From positions 62,001 through 126,000 of the forward strand of contig SYIK01000010.1 of the NCBI GenBank assembly GCA_005798905.1: 64,000 bases of DNA, in the 5' to 3' direction. Origin of the DNA: Bacteroidota bacterium (lineage in GTDB: Bacteria > Bacteroidota > Bacteroidia > Chitinophagales > Chitinophagaceae). The number at the start of each line of letters is the position of its first letter. Within the stretch, counting starts at the first letter, position 1. The translations under genes and the position numbers were made by a program. Below, one piece after another: positions 7,761 through 16,209 of the stretch. Under the pieces are notes generated by a model that searched no databases, was not told the origin of the DNA, and was given only the letters and a program-made list of their open reading frames with translations.

Positions 7761-9623
7761 TTATCGTTTCATATAAACCATTAATATCTGAATATCGCTT
7801 GGTGTAATTCCTGAAATTCTGCTTGCTTGTCCGAGTGTTCGCGGAAGCATGCGCATTAATTTTTCTCGTGCCTCGTTTCCAAATGCTTTTATTTTTTTAT
7901 AATCAAACTTTTCCGGAATCATTAAATTTTCCAACTCGCTCATTTTTTCCACTAATTCTTTTTCTTTATTAATGTATGTATCGTATTTTATTTGAATTGC
8001 CGCTTGTTCAATTGACTCATTTGAATAATTTTTCATTCTTTCTTTTATATCAGGAACTTCCTCAACAAGATCAACGAGTTCTACATTTGGGCGCAAAAGA
8101 ATTCTTTCTGCTCTTTGTTTTTCGTTAATAGCTGCGGTAGATTTACTTTCTAAAAATGGATTAATAATCTCTGGGGATAAATTCGTCTCTTCTAAATAAG
8201 TTTTAATTTCATCAACTTCCGTTTTCTTTTTTTCAACATTCTGCATTCTTTCTTCGGATGCAAGCCCAAGTTTGTAACTCCACTCTGTGAGTCGAAGGTC
8301 GGCATTGTCTTGACGAAGAAGTGTTCTAAATTCTGCTCTGGAAGTAAACATTCGATATGGTTCATCAGTTCCTTTTGTAATCAAATCATCTATTAATACT
8401 CCAATGTATGCTTCGCTTCTTTTAAGAATAACCGGCTCTAAATTTTTTACTTTTTGATGTGCGTTAATTCCAGCAATTAGCCCCTGACAAGCGGCTTCTT
8501 CGTAGCCCGTTGTTCCATTAATTTGACCTGCAAACAACAGATTGTCAATTAGTTGTGTTTCAAGTGAGTACTTTAATTGTGTTGGTGGAAAGTAGTCGTA
8601 TTCAATGGCGTATCCAGGTCTGAACATTTTTGCATTTTCAAATCCAGGAATTAATTGAAGTGCTTTTTGTTGAACATCTTCTGGTAATGAGGTAGAAAAT
8701 CCATTCACATAAATTTCTACTGTATTCCACCCTTCTGGCTCAACAAACAGCTGGTGTCGCTCTCTTTGTGCAAACCGATTGATTTTATCTTCGATACTTG
8801 GGCAATACCTTGGTCCAACACCATCAATCCTTCCGGAAAACATTGGGCTTTTTTCAAACCCAGTTTTTAAAATATCATGTACATTTTGATTCGTGTATGT
8901 AATCCAACAGCATTTTTGCTTTTTTGGTTTTTCTGTATTTAAAAAGGAAAACCCAACAATTTCTTTATCTCCGTGTTGTTCTTCCATTTTGGAATAATCC
9001 AAACTTCGTCCATCAATCCTTGGCGGAGTACCGGTTTTCAGTCTGTCACTCACAAATCCAAGTGAAACTAATTGCTCTGTAATTCCAGAAGAAGATTTTT
9101 CAGCCATTCGCCCTCCTCCAAAATTTTTCTCGCCAATATGAATGATTCCGTTTAGAAAGGTTCCATTTGTAAGCACTACAGCTTTTGCTTTTATTTTATT
9201 TCCAAACCCTGTTTCAACACCGTAACAAATTCCGTTTTTCACCAAAAGCCCTTTTACCATATCTTGGTAAAAGTCAACATTTGGTGTTTTCTCTAACATT
9301 TCCCTCCATTTCAAAGAAAAAACCATCCGATCATTTTGGCTCCTCGGACTCCACATTGCAGGCCCTTTAGATCGGTTCAACATTTTAAATTGAATCATCG
9401 ACAAGTCGCTAACGATTCCAGAATAACCGCCAATTGCATCTATTTCTCTTACAATTTGCCCCTTTGCAATTCCTCCCATTGCGGGGTTGCAACTCATTTG
9501 AGCAATTGTTTGCATATTCATTGTCACCAACAACACTTTTGAACCGAGATTTGCTGCCGCTGCGGCAGCTTCACAACCGGCATGCCCGGCACCAACAACT
9601 ATCACATCGTATTCTTTAAACAT
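7761..9623 (-). CDS. mnmG: tRNA uridine-5-carboxymethylaminomethyl synthesis enzyme MnmG
   Basis: FAD-dependent partner of the GTPase MnmE that installs carboxymethylaminomethyl groups at wobble U34 of several tRNAs. The protein has 620 residues, standard for the family. The dinucleotide-binding motif VGAGHAGCEAA is at 10-20. It also carries MNRSKGPAMWSPRSQ, the catalytic-region block RFAQRERHQLFVEPEG, YAIEYDYFPPTQL and FTSRAEFRTLLRQDNADLRLT. The conserved C-terminal helical domain ends in QASRISGITPSDIQILMVYMKR. The ATG at 9623 begins the Rossmann fold directly. A TATCTTCG box lies seven bases upstream. mnmG sits near the replication origin in many bacteria, which bears on the origin question discussed for 25733-26236, although 16 kb away. 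Confidence 0.96.
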   Translation of the reverse strand: MFKEYDVIVVGAGHAGCEAAAAAANLGSKVLLVTMNMQTIAQMSCNPAMGGIAKGQIVREIDAIGGYSGIVSDLSMIQFKMLNRSKGPAMWSPRSQNDRMVFSLKWREMLEKTPNVDFYQDMVKGLLVKNGICYGVETGFGNKIKAKAVVLTNGTFLNGIIHIGEKNFGGGRMAEKSSSGITEQLVSLGFVSDRLKTGTPPRIDGRSLDYSKMEEQHGDKEIVGFSFLNTEKPKKQKCCWITYTNQNVHDILKTGFEKSPMFSGRIDGVGPRYCPSIEDKINRFAQRERHQLFVEPEGWNTVEIYVNGFSTSLPEDVQQKALQLIPGFENAKMFRPGYAIEYDYFPPTQLKYSLETQLIDNLLFAGQINGTTGYEEAACQGLIAGINAHQKVKNLEPVILKRSEAYIGVLIDDLITKGTDEPYRMFTSRAEFRTLLRQDNADLRLTEWSYKLGLASEERMQNVEKKKTEVDEIKTYLEETNLSPEIINPFLESKSTAAINEKQRAERILLRPNVELVDLVEEVPDIKERMKNYSNESIEQAAIQIKYDTYINKEKELVEKMSELENLMIPEKFDYKKIKAFGNEAREKLMRMLPRTLGQASRISGITPSDIQILMVYMKR

Positions 9624-9630
9624 AGATGCG

Positions 9631-9638
9631 CGAAGATA
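9631..9638 (-). promoter_or_regulatory. -7 promoter box of mnmG (one mismatch)
   Basis: Read on the minus strand this is TATCTTCG, one base from TAnnTTTG, with seven bases to the mnmG start codon. The geometry repeats that of lptB and feoB, which is the main reason to believe it. Confidence 0.4.
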
Positions 9639-9694
9639 CGCCCATAAAAAGAGTTATTATGCTGAAGACAAATCAACCATTTTCACGTGAAACG

Positions 9695-10147
9695 CTATTT
9701 TTTAAAATACTGATTAAGTAGTTTGTTTTCCATTTTTCTCATGTTTGCTTTTGCTAATTTCCCTTTATCCTTATAGCCACAAAGATGAAGCACTCCGTGA
9801 AAAATTACACGGTGAAGCTCTTTTTGTAGTGTTGAGTTTTCAAGTAATGCGTTTTCTCTAACCCTGTCAAGGCTAATATAGGCTTCGGCAATAATTGTGT
9901 CTTTGTTGGTTGACAAGTCGAATGTTATGATATCGGTATAAAAGTCATGATTTAGAAACTGCTGATTGATACTAAGTAAAAAATCGTCAGTACAAAATAT
10001 AAAACCGAGGAAATTTATTTGCTTTTTTTTCTTAATAAAAACAGAAAAAAGAAAATTTTTTAGCCGTCTTCTTTCTTTTAGTGGCAAACAAATATTGTTT
10101 TGTAAAAAAGAAATTTTTGTGCTTTGGGGTATTTTTAAAACTTTCAC
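9695..10147 (-). CDS. ybeY: endoribonuclease YbeY (rRNA maturation)
   Basis: Single-strand-specific metallo-endoribonuclease used in 16S rRNA 3' maturation and ribosome quality control. The metal site HGVLHLCGYKDK is present near the C-terminus. The third ligand, usually His in HGxLHLxGYDH, is replaced by the KDK variant that I recognise from Bacteroidota YbeY proteins. DIITFDLS and the IIAEAYISLDRV block are further family marks. A TTG start at 10198 would give 167 residues but would overlap the feoA start and its promoter. The GTG at 10147 gives 150 residues, close to the family size, and is preferred. The gene is divergent from feoA, with only about 40 bp between starts. Confidence 0.85.
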   Translation of the reverse strand: MKVLKIPQSTKISFLQNNICLPLKERRRLKNFLFSVFIKKKKQINFLGFIFCTDDFLLSINQQFLNHDFYTDIITFDLSTNKDTIIAEAYISLDRVRENALLENSTLQKELHRVIFHGVLHLCGYKDKGKLAKANMRKMENKLLNQYFKK

Positions 10148-10170
10148 AAGCAAATGTAATTCAACAAGTT

Positions 10171-10178
10171 TAGCTTTG
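10171..10178 (+). promoter_or_regulatory. -7 promoter box of feoA
   Basis: TAGCTTTG is an exact TAnnTTTG match ten bases before the feoA ATG, giving a very short leader. It lies inside the longer possible ybeY reading frame, which is one reason to place the ybeY start further in. Confidence 0.5.
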
Positions 10179-10188
10179 CGCCAGTAAA

Positions 10189-10419
10189 ATGAAAACAAAA
10201 CTGTGTGAACTAATACCAGGACAAGAAGCGATTATCTTGTTTTTTGATAGCGATGAACTTTCTTTAAAGTTGATGGAAATGGGATGTGTACCAGGCGAGC
10301 GAGTTCTTATTGAACAAGTCGCCCCACTTGGAGATCCGATTTCTATCTATGTATCAGGATATTCTCTTAGCCTTAGATTAAACGAAGCACAGCATATTAT
10401 AGTTGAATTAACTAATTGA
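10189..10419 (+). CDS. feoA: ferrous iron transport protein A
   Basis: A 76-residue SH3-like protein that assists the FeoB iron permease at the cytoplasmic face. The sequence shows the FeoA pattern: MKTKLCELIPGQEA at the N-terminus, LKLMEMGCVPGERV in the middle, then APLGDPISIYVSGYSLSLRL and a short tail. The size is exactly that of free-standing FeoA. feoB is not next to it but about 3.3 kb away on the opposite strand (13704-15824), so the two must be expressed from separate promoters. nadD begins 14 bp downstream and may be co-transcribed. Confidence 0.92.
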   Translation: MKTKLCELIPGQEAIILFFDSDELSLKLMEMGCVPGERVLIEQVAPLGDPISIYVSGYSLSLRLNEAQHIIVELTN

Positions 10420-10433
10420 TATTCAAATAATTA

Positions 10434-11030
10434 ATGAATATTGGGCTTTATTTTGGTTCCTTTAATCCGATACATTTCGGCCATCTAATTATCGCTAATG
10501 AGGTACTAAACGAAACTTCATTAGAAAAAATCTGGATGATTGTTTCTCCGCAAAATCCACTTAAAAACAACACCGCTCTTTTAAACGAATACGACCGGCT
10601 TCAGCTCGTTCGCCTCGCAATTGATGGTGATAATAGAATAAAAGCGGTTGATATTGAGTTTAAACTACCCAAGCCTTCTTTTAGTATTAACACTTTAGTT
10701 TATTTAAAAGAAAAATATCCTCAACACAATTTTTCAATAATAATGGGGAGCGATAGTTTTCAAAATATTGAGAACTGGAAAAATTATTCTGAAATTATTT
10801 CCAATTATCCGATTGTTGTTTATAAGCGCCCCGGGTTTAAAATTTTAAAAACTTTCAATGCTTCAATTTCTGTTTTGGATACTCCGCTGCTTGAAATTTC
10901 AGCATCAAAAATTCGTACAGCGATAAAAAATGGGAAGTCAATTCGTTACTTAGTTCCTGAAAATGTGTTGGAAGAAATTATTTCGCGGCGGTTTTATAGA
11001 AAAAAATTAAAAAACACGACCAAGAAGTAA
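10434..11030 (+). CDS. nadD: nicotinate-nucleotide adenylyltransferase
   Basis: Cytoplasmic enzyme that transfers AMP from ATP to nicotinate mononucleotide, the penultimate step of NAD synthesis. The nucleotidyltransferase signature GSFNPIHFGH is at 8-17, with the catalytic H14 and H17. The second motif is ISASKIRTAI near 160, corresponding to ISSTxIR of the family. The length of 198 residues is typical. It follows feoA by 14 bp. Its last 24 bp overlap the 3' end of the convergent chrA gene, so transcripts from the two strands would be complementary there. nadA lies further on in the same window. Confidence 0.94.
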   Translation: MNIGLYFGSFNPIHFGHLIIANEVLNETSLEKIWMIVSPQNPLKNNTALLNEYDRLQLVRLAIDGDNRIKAVDIEFKLPKPSFSINTLVYLKEKYPQHNFSIIMGSDSFQNIENWKNYSEIISNYPIVVYKRPGFKILKTFNASISVLDTPLLEISASKIRTAIKNGKSIRYLVPENVLEEIISRRFYRKKLKNTTKK

Positions 11031-12263
11031 ACAAAGCACCACAATAACGGGTGCTGATAATTTACTAAAGTATAACAAGGACGCAGTTCCTACAACTATT
11101 GCAGCATTTAATACGCTTCCAAGTTTTATTTCTAACAACGAAACATCTTTCATTAAATACAAGGCAGCCGCAATCATAAACCCAACTACAACTGCATTCA
11201 CACCTTCGAGCGATCGATAAACTGCTGCATATTTTTTTAGATTATGCCAAATGGGAAAAAAGAAAAACACCAACAACAAACTTGGTAAAAAAATTGCAAT
11301 CGCTCCAATTAAACACCCGAGTATTTGCATTAAAACTCTTGTTTGTGGTTTTTTCCCAACATCTTTTAGAGCCATTCCGCCAACAAAAGATGCAATTGCA
11401 AAAACGGGTCCCGGTACTACACTTACAATTCCTATCCCTGTGTACATATCCTGTTTGTCTACTTTTAGTAGCCGAGGGTCTTTTTTCTTTTTTAAATATG
11501 GTCGAACGGAAAACTGTTCATACATCATTGGCATTAAAACTTGCCCCCCTCCAAATACAATGCTTCCCATTTGATAATTATTCTGAAAAAGATTTATTGG
11601 TGCTCGATATTCCCAATTATTTTTTCGAGCAGATTCGCTTAAAAACCCAGCAACTAAAAACACAACCACAAAAAGCCAAATATTCATCCAGCTTACCCGC
11701 TCGGGTTTCTGTGTAATTTCAACGATTCTTTTTTTACTAATATTTGTAATCAAGCCTGCGGACAAAATCAACAATGGAAAAATAAATGGAGATTTAAAAA
11801 ACAAAAACATTGTTCCTGCGCTTACAAGCATTATTATTTTAGTAATTCGATTTTTAATAAAAATTCGAAATGCTTGTATGGTTGCGTAAACCAAAAAACC
11901 AATTGCCATTGGCGGGATGAATTTAAACAAATCAACCTGTAGCGCATTCTTGTCAATATAATGAAGCAAAAAAGAAAGCGAACCCATAATAAAACAAGCA
12001 GGTGTTACCCAGATTATTACAGTTACCACAGCCAAAGAAAATCCACCAACCTTATACCCAATTAATGTAATCGTTTGTGTAGATGACGCCCCTGGTAATA
12101 GTTGACAAAAAGCGTTGTACTCCATTAGTTCTTCTTCTGAAATATATTTTTTTTGTTGAACAAATATTTTCAACATCATTGCAAAATGCGCTTGTGGTCC
12201 ACCAAACGCAGTAATAGTGTACAAAAACACAGTTTTTAAAAAATCGAAGTGTTGTGGGAGCAT
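11007..12263 (-). CDS. chrA: chromate transporter (ChrA family)
   Basis: Inner-membrane protein of 418 residues containing two tandem chromate-transporter domains. The N-terminal copy has FLYTITAFGGPQAHFAMM and NAFCQLLPGASSTQ. The second copy, from about 230, has GSIVFGGGQVLMPMMYEQF and GIGIVSVVPGPVFAIASFVGG. Around ten to twelve hydrophobic segments fill the rest. Two-domain ChrA proteins export chromate in proton-coupled fashion in characterised bacteria, though many family members have unknown anion substrates. No chrB regulator is adjacent, so chromate resistance is not assured. The start at 12263 is a clear ATG close to an imperfect TATATTTA box. It shares the region upstream with the divergent M20 gene. 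Confidence 0.88.
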   Translation of the reverse strand: MLPQHFDFLKTVFLYTITAFGGPQAHFAMMLKIFVQQKKYISEEELMEYNAFCQLLPGASSTQTITLIGYKVGGFSLAVVTVIIWVTPACFIMGSLSFLLHYIDKNALQVDLFKFIPPMAIGFLVYATIQAFRIFIKNRITKIIMLVSAGTMFLFFKSPFIFPLLILSAGLITNISKKRIVEITQKPERVSWMNIWLFVVVFLVAGFLSESARKNNWEYRAPINLFQNNYQMGSIVFGGGQVLMPMMYEQFSVRPYLKKKKDPRLLKVDKQDMYTGIGIVSVVPGPVFAIASFVGGMALKDVGKKPQTRVLMQILGCLIGAIAIFLPSLLLVFFFFPIWHNLKKYAAVYRSLEGVNAVVVGFMIAAALYLMKDVSLLEIKLGSVLNAAIVVGTASLLYFSKLSAPVIVVLCLLLGRVF

Positions 12264-12354
12264 GGTTGTTAAATATAGTTAGAATTTAGAACCATAAATT
12301 TAAGTGTTTGGTAGAATTACCAAATCAGGTAAATTCACAAAAAATTTTTACATC

Positions 12355-13689
12355 ATGCAAAAATTATTTTCACTATTTGTTTTTCTTTTTTCTGCAAGTT
12401 TTTTATTGGCACAAAAAAAATCAGACGATCTTGTTTCTACAATTATTGCGGCGGCTGATATAGTCGAATCGAAATGCATTGCATGGAGAAGAGATATTCA
12501 CCAAAATCCAGAGTTGGGAAATAACGAACATAGAACTGCAAAAATTATTGCTAATCATTTGCGTTCGCTAAATATTGAAGTAACAGAAGGTGTTGGAAAA
12601 ACTGGTGTAGTAGGGGTTTTGCGAGGTGCAAAGCCTGGTCCTTGTATCGGCTTAAGAGCTGACATTGATGCTCTGCCGGTTGTGGAAAGAGTAGATCTTC
12701 CTTTTGCTTCAAAAGTAAAATCTACTTATAATGGACAAGAAGTTGGTGTGATGCATGCTTGTGGACACGATACGCATGTGGCAATGCTGATGAGCGTTGC
12801 AGAAATATTATCGTCAATGAAAAACGAATTAAAGGGAACAGTGAAGTTTGTTTTTCAGCCAGCAGAAGAAGGCCCGCCGGAAGGTGAAGAGGGTGGTGCT
12901 CCATTAATGATAAAAGAAGGTGTTCTTGAAAATCCAAAAGTTGATGTAATGTTTGGAATGCATATCGGATCGCAAAGAGATGTGGGAACAATAACTTACC
13001 GACCTGGAGGAACAATGGCTGCCTCTGATTGGTTTACAATAAAAGTAAAAGGAAAACAAACACATGGCTCACAACCCTGGGCCGGCATAGATCCCGTTGT
13101 TGTTGCTGCGCAAATTGTAAATGGGTTGCAAACTATTGTTAGTCGCCAAACTGATCTTACAAAAAACGCTGCGGTAATTTCTGTCAGCACAATTCACGGA
13201 GGTGTTCGGTCAAATATTATTCCAGAAGACATTACACTTACCGGAACTATCCGAACATTGGATACAGGCATGCAGCGAATTATTCATGAAAAAATAATTT
13301 TAACTGCGTCAAAAATTGCCGAAGCTTCTGGTGCAACTGCAGAAACAACTATTAACACAAAAACACTTGTTACTTACAACGATCCTCAATTAACAAAACA
13401 AATGTTGCCAAGTTTAATAAAAGCGGCGGGAGAAGAAAATGTAACAGAAGTTCCTGCAGTTACGGGTGCTGAAGACTTTTCTTTCTTCGCAGAAAAAGTT
13501 CCTTCGTTATTTTTCTTTATTGGTGGTAAACAAAAAAATGTTGACCCGAGTAAAGTTTTTCCTCATCATACTCCGGATTTTTGGATTGATGAAAGTGGAA
13601 TGAAAACAGGGATAAAAGCGTTTTGCAATTTGGTGTTTGATTATATGAATTCAAAATCAATGGAAGTGAAAAATAAAAAACCGTTTTGA
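12355..13689 (+). CDS. secreted M20 family amidohydrolase
   Basis: Exported zinc hydrolase of 444 residues related to hippurate/N-acyl-amino-acid amidohydrolases. MQKLFSLFVFLFSASFLLAQ is a Sec signal peptide, so the enzyme acts in the periplasm or outside. The metal-binding blocks are HACGHDTHVAML, the PAEEG glutamates and VTGAEDFSFF with a late histidine pair in FPHHTPDF. A dimerisation domain lies between them. A GTG at 12304 would extend the frame, but the signal peptide fixes the ATG at 12355. Substrates are probably N-acylated amino acids or peptides. A second, more distant M20 enzyme with its own signal peptide is encoded at 43997-45283. The feoB gene converges on it with 14 bp between stops. 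Confidence 0.88.
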   Translation: MQKLFSLFVFLFSASFLLAQKKSDDLVSTIIAAADIVESKCIAWRRDIHQNPELGNNEHRTAKIIANHLRSLNIEVTEGVGKTGVVGVLRGAKPGPCIGLRADIDALPVVERVDLPFASKVKSTYNGQEVGVMHACGHDTHVAMLMSVAEILSSMKNELKGTVKFVFQPAEEGPPEGEEGGAPLMIKEGVLENPKVDVMFGMHIGSQRDVGTITYRPGGTMAASDWFTIKVKGKQTHGSQPWAGIDPVVVAAQIVNGLQTIVSRQTDLTKNAAVISVSTIHGGVRSNIIPEDITLTGTIRTLDTGMQRIIHEKIILTASKIAEASGATAETTINTKTLVTYNDPQLTKQMLPSLIKAAGEENVTEVPAVTGAEDFSFFAEKVPSLFFFIGGKQKNVDPSKVFPHHTPDFWIDESGMKTGIKAFCNLVFDYMNSKSMEVKNKKPF

Positions 13690-13703
13690 CCAATAGGTTG
13701 TTG

Positions 13704-15824
13704 TTATTTTAACAATTGATAAACTATCCAGCTCATTACATAAGCAAGGCTTGTCATATATATTAATTGAACAGCTGGCCATTTGTATGATTTAGTTTCG
13801 CGTTTTACAACAGCTAATGTGCTCATACATTGCATTGCAAACACATAAAATATCATCAAGGAAAGTCCGTTTGCTAAATTATAAACTGGTGTTCCGTTAA
13901 TCCTTTTTGCAACTTTCATTTTATCGCGCAGTTGTAAATCGTGCCCCTCTTGTTCTCCAACGCTGTAAAGGGTGGCCATTGTTCCCACGAAAACTTCTCT
14001 TGCTGCAAAAGATGTTAGTAAAGCAATTCCAATTTTCCAATCATAGCCAAGAGGTTCAATGATTGGTTCAATTGATTTTCCCAAAATACCTGCGAAAGAG
14101 TTTTCTAGTTTGGCCGCGTAAAATTCATTATTAAGTTGTTCAATATTTGCTGAAGGGTTTTGAATTAATATTTTGTGACGGTGTTTTATTGTCAGCATTT
14201 TTTCTTTTGGACCATAAGAGCTAAGCGCCCAAAGAGCTAAACTAATAATCATAATAATTTTTCCTGCATCCATCACAAATATTTTAGCTTTATTAGTCAT
14301 CACATGTAAAACATTTCCCCATCTAGGGGCGCGATAAGTTGGCAGCTCTAGAATAAAAAAACTTTTTTCGTTTACTTTAATAAACCAACGCGCTGCCAAA
14401 GAAACTATTAGCGCCATAACAATCCCTAATAAATAAAGCCCCATCATCACCAACCCCTGTGCTCCTAAAAAACCAAACAAGTATGATTTTGGGATTACCA
14501 AAGAAATTAAAATAGTAAATACAGGGAGCCTTGCCGAACAGCTCATTAGTGGTGTAACTAAAATAGTGAGTAGTCTTTCTTTTTTGTTTTCAATATTTCT
14601 TGTACTCATGATTGCGGGTACAGCACAGGCAAAGCCGCTAATCATTGGCATTACACTTTTTCCGTTTAATCCAACGCTTCGCATTAACCTGTCGCTCAAA
14701 AAACTAATGCGAGCCATATAACCAGTGTCTTCAAGTAATGTTATTAGGGCAAACAAAATCATTATTTGCGGCACAAAAACCAGTATGCCGCTTAGCCCAG
14801 CTAATACTCCGTTCAATAAAAGGTCGCTCCACCAAGTATTGGGCAAAAGAGCCGCAATGGTTGAATTAAGTTTTACAAACCCAATTTCAATCCAATCCAT
14901 CGGGTGTTGCGCTAACCAAAAAACAGATTGAAAAAGCAAAAATAAAACGCCCAATAAAATAACATACCCCCATCGACGATGTAGTAAAATATTATCGAGC
15001 TTGTCTGAAAACAATTTTTTTTGTAACGGATCTGGTTCAGATACTACGTTTTGTAGAATTAGTTTTATTCTTTTATAGCGATCGGTTATTTCTTCTGCCT
15101 GTTGCGCTGTTTTATTAAATGGGTTTTTTGCTACCACACTCGCTACAATTTTTCTTTCTGACTCGCTCTTAATTATATCATTATAATAATAGGAGATATG
15201 TAATGCTTTGTAATCGCTCACCTGTGGAAACTTCTCTTTAATTGCTATAACAATGTCTTTTCCCCAAACCGAATGCGAAGAAAAGTTTCGAACAGCGGAG
15301 GGTGGTGGTTGGGAAATAATGGTTGTAAGATTTTTTTTGAGTTGTAGAACCCCTTTATTATTTCGTGGATTAATTGGAATTACAGAAACACCCAGCTCCC
15401 TTTCTAAACCCAACACATCAATTCCGATTCCTTTTTTACGAGCAATATCCATCATTGTAAGTACGATAATCGTTGGAATTTTTAAATCAATTACTTGCGA
15501 TGCAAACAGTAAATTTCTTCTTAAGTTGGAAGCATCAACAATCACCACTATTACCCCAGGGTGTTCGTCGTGGTGTTCGTTCATCAATACATCGTAAGTA
15601 ACCTGTTCATCGCTTCGTTTTGGATAAAGACTATAAGCGCCGGGAAGGTCAATTATTTTAACGTTTAAGTTTGGTGCAAGTTTTAGATCTCCAACCTTCA
15701 TTTCTACAGTAACACCAGGAAAGTTTCCAACGTGCTGGTTTAGCCCTGTTAAGCAGTTAAAGAGAGAACTTTTTCCACAGTTGGGGTTTCCCACTAATGC
15801 AATATGAGTTTCCTTGTTGGTCAT
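13704..15824 (-). CDS. feoB: ferrous iron transport protein B
   Basis: Inner-membrane Fe(II) permease with an N-terminal G-protein domain; 706 residues from the chosen start. G1 GNPNCGKS is at 12-19, the G2 region with its conserved threonine is in NFPGVTVE, and G3 DLPG is at 59-62. G4 reads TMMD at 123-126 where most FeoB proteins have NMxD, so guanine specificity may be altered or relaxed. The membrane part contains two Gate motifs, with visible SGFACAVPAI and LMSCSARLPV blocks and a C-terminal gate region FAAREVFVG. A TACATTTG promoter box lies seven bases before the ATG at 15824. This excludes the longer reading frame and suggests a near-leaderless mRNA. feoA is elsewhere in the window. 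Confidence 0.94.
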   Translation of the reverse strand: MTNKETHIALVGNPNCGKSSLFNCLTGLNQHVGNFPGVTVEMKVGDLKLAPNLNVKIIDLPGAYSLYPKRSDEQVTYDVLMNEHHDEHPGVIVVIVDASNLRRNLLFASQVIDLKIPTIIVLTMMDIARKKGIGIDVLGLERELGVSVIPINPRNNKGVLQLKKNLTTIISQPPPSAVRNFSSHSVWGKDIVIAIKEKFPQVSDYKALHISYYYNDIIKSESERKIVASVVAKNPFNKTAQQAEEITDRYKRIKLILQNVVSEPDPLQKKLFSDKLDNILLHRRWGYVILLGVLFLLFQSVFWLAQHPMDWIEIGFVKLNSTIAALLPNTWWSDLLLNGVLAGLSGILVFVPQIMILFALITLLEDTGYMARISFLSDRLMRSVGLNGKSVMPMISGFACAVPAIMSTRNIENKKERLLTILVTPLMSCSARLPVFTILISLVIPKSYLFGFLGAQGLVMMGLYLLGIVMALIVSLAARWFIKVNEKSFFILELPTYRAPRWGNVLHVMTNKAKIFVMDAGKIIMIISLALWALSSYGPKEKMLTIKHRHKILIQNPSANIEQLNNEFYAAKLENSFAGILGKSIEPIIEPLGYDWKIGIALLTSFAAREVFVGTMATLYSVGEQEGHDLQLRDKMKVAKRINGTPVYNLANGLSLMIFYVFAMQCMSTLAVVKRETKSYKWPAVQLIYMTSLAYVMSWIVYQLLK

Positions 15825-15831
15825 CCGTTTG

Positions 15832-15839
15832 CAAATGTA
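15832..15839 (-). promoter_or_regulatory. -7 promoter box of feoB
   Basis: On the minus strand this reads TACATTTG, an exact TAnnTTTG match followed by seven bases and then the feoB ATG. Transcription would start essentially at the coding start. No Fur-like 19-bp dyad was recognised nearby. Confidence 0.5.
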
Positions 15840-15922
15840 AAGTCCGCAGTTCAATCTCGTTTACGAAATAAGGTGTTTTGAAAACACACAAATTGATTAA
15901 TTTTAATATATCAACAAACTAT

Positions 15923-16117
15923 ATGAAACCAAAATTTACAATCACTATTGCTGTTATAATTTTTGTAACTGTTTCCATATTACATCTTTTTCGGTTAGTT
16001 CAAAATTGGGGTGTAACATTTGGAGGTTATTCTTTTCCAAGGTGGGCAAGTGTTTTGGGGGTAATTATTCCATCATTCTTGGCGTATCATTTATTTACAT
16101 TGAGAAGAAAATATTAA
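15923..16117 (+). CDS. small two-helix membrane protein
   Basis: An open frame of 64 codons starting with ATG and lysines, then two hydrophobic stretches at about 5-24 (TITIAVIIFVTVSILHLF) and 40-56 (WASVLGVIIPSFLAYHLF), with basic residues at the end. This is the pattern of a small inner-membrane hairpin protein. Conserved-looking residues WGVTFGGYSFPRW sit in the loop. I do not recognise the family. A TTG 45 bp upstream could extend it, but the ATG gives the cleaner membrane protein. It lies between the divergent feoB and the M28 peptidase gene, and may have its own promoter. Confidence 0.6.
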   Translation: MKPKFTITIAVIIFVTVSILHLFRLVQNWGVTFGGYSFPRWASVLGVIIPSFLAYHLFTLRRKY

Positions 16118-16179
16118 AAAAACTTCTTTTTTGATACGGGTTTTCTTAGCCGATAACAACTTTTTAATGTTAGTTCAAA

Positions 16180-16187
16180 TACCTTTG
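16180..16187 (+). promoter_or_regulatory. -7 promoter box of the M28 peptidase gene
   Basis: TACCTTTG is an exact TAnnTTTG match 22 bases before the ATG at 16210. The same fragment has no clear -33 element. Confidence 0.45.
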
Positions 16188-16209
16188 CGAAAATTAATGA
16201 GCTAATTCT

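Noticed and set aside
10148-10198. Longer YbeY starting at TTG 10198
   Set aside because: It would overlap the feoA start codon and its exact TAGCTTTG promoter box. The GTG at 10147 gives the usual family length.
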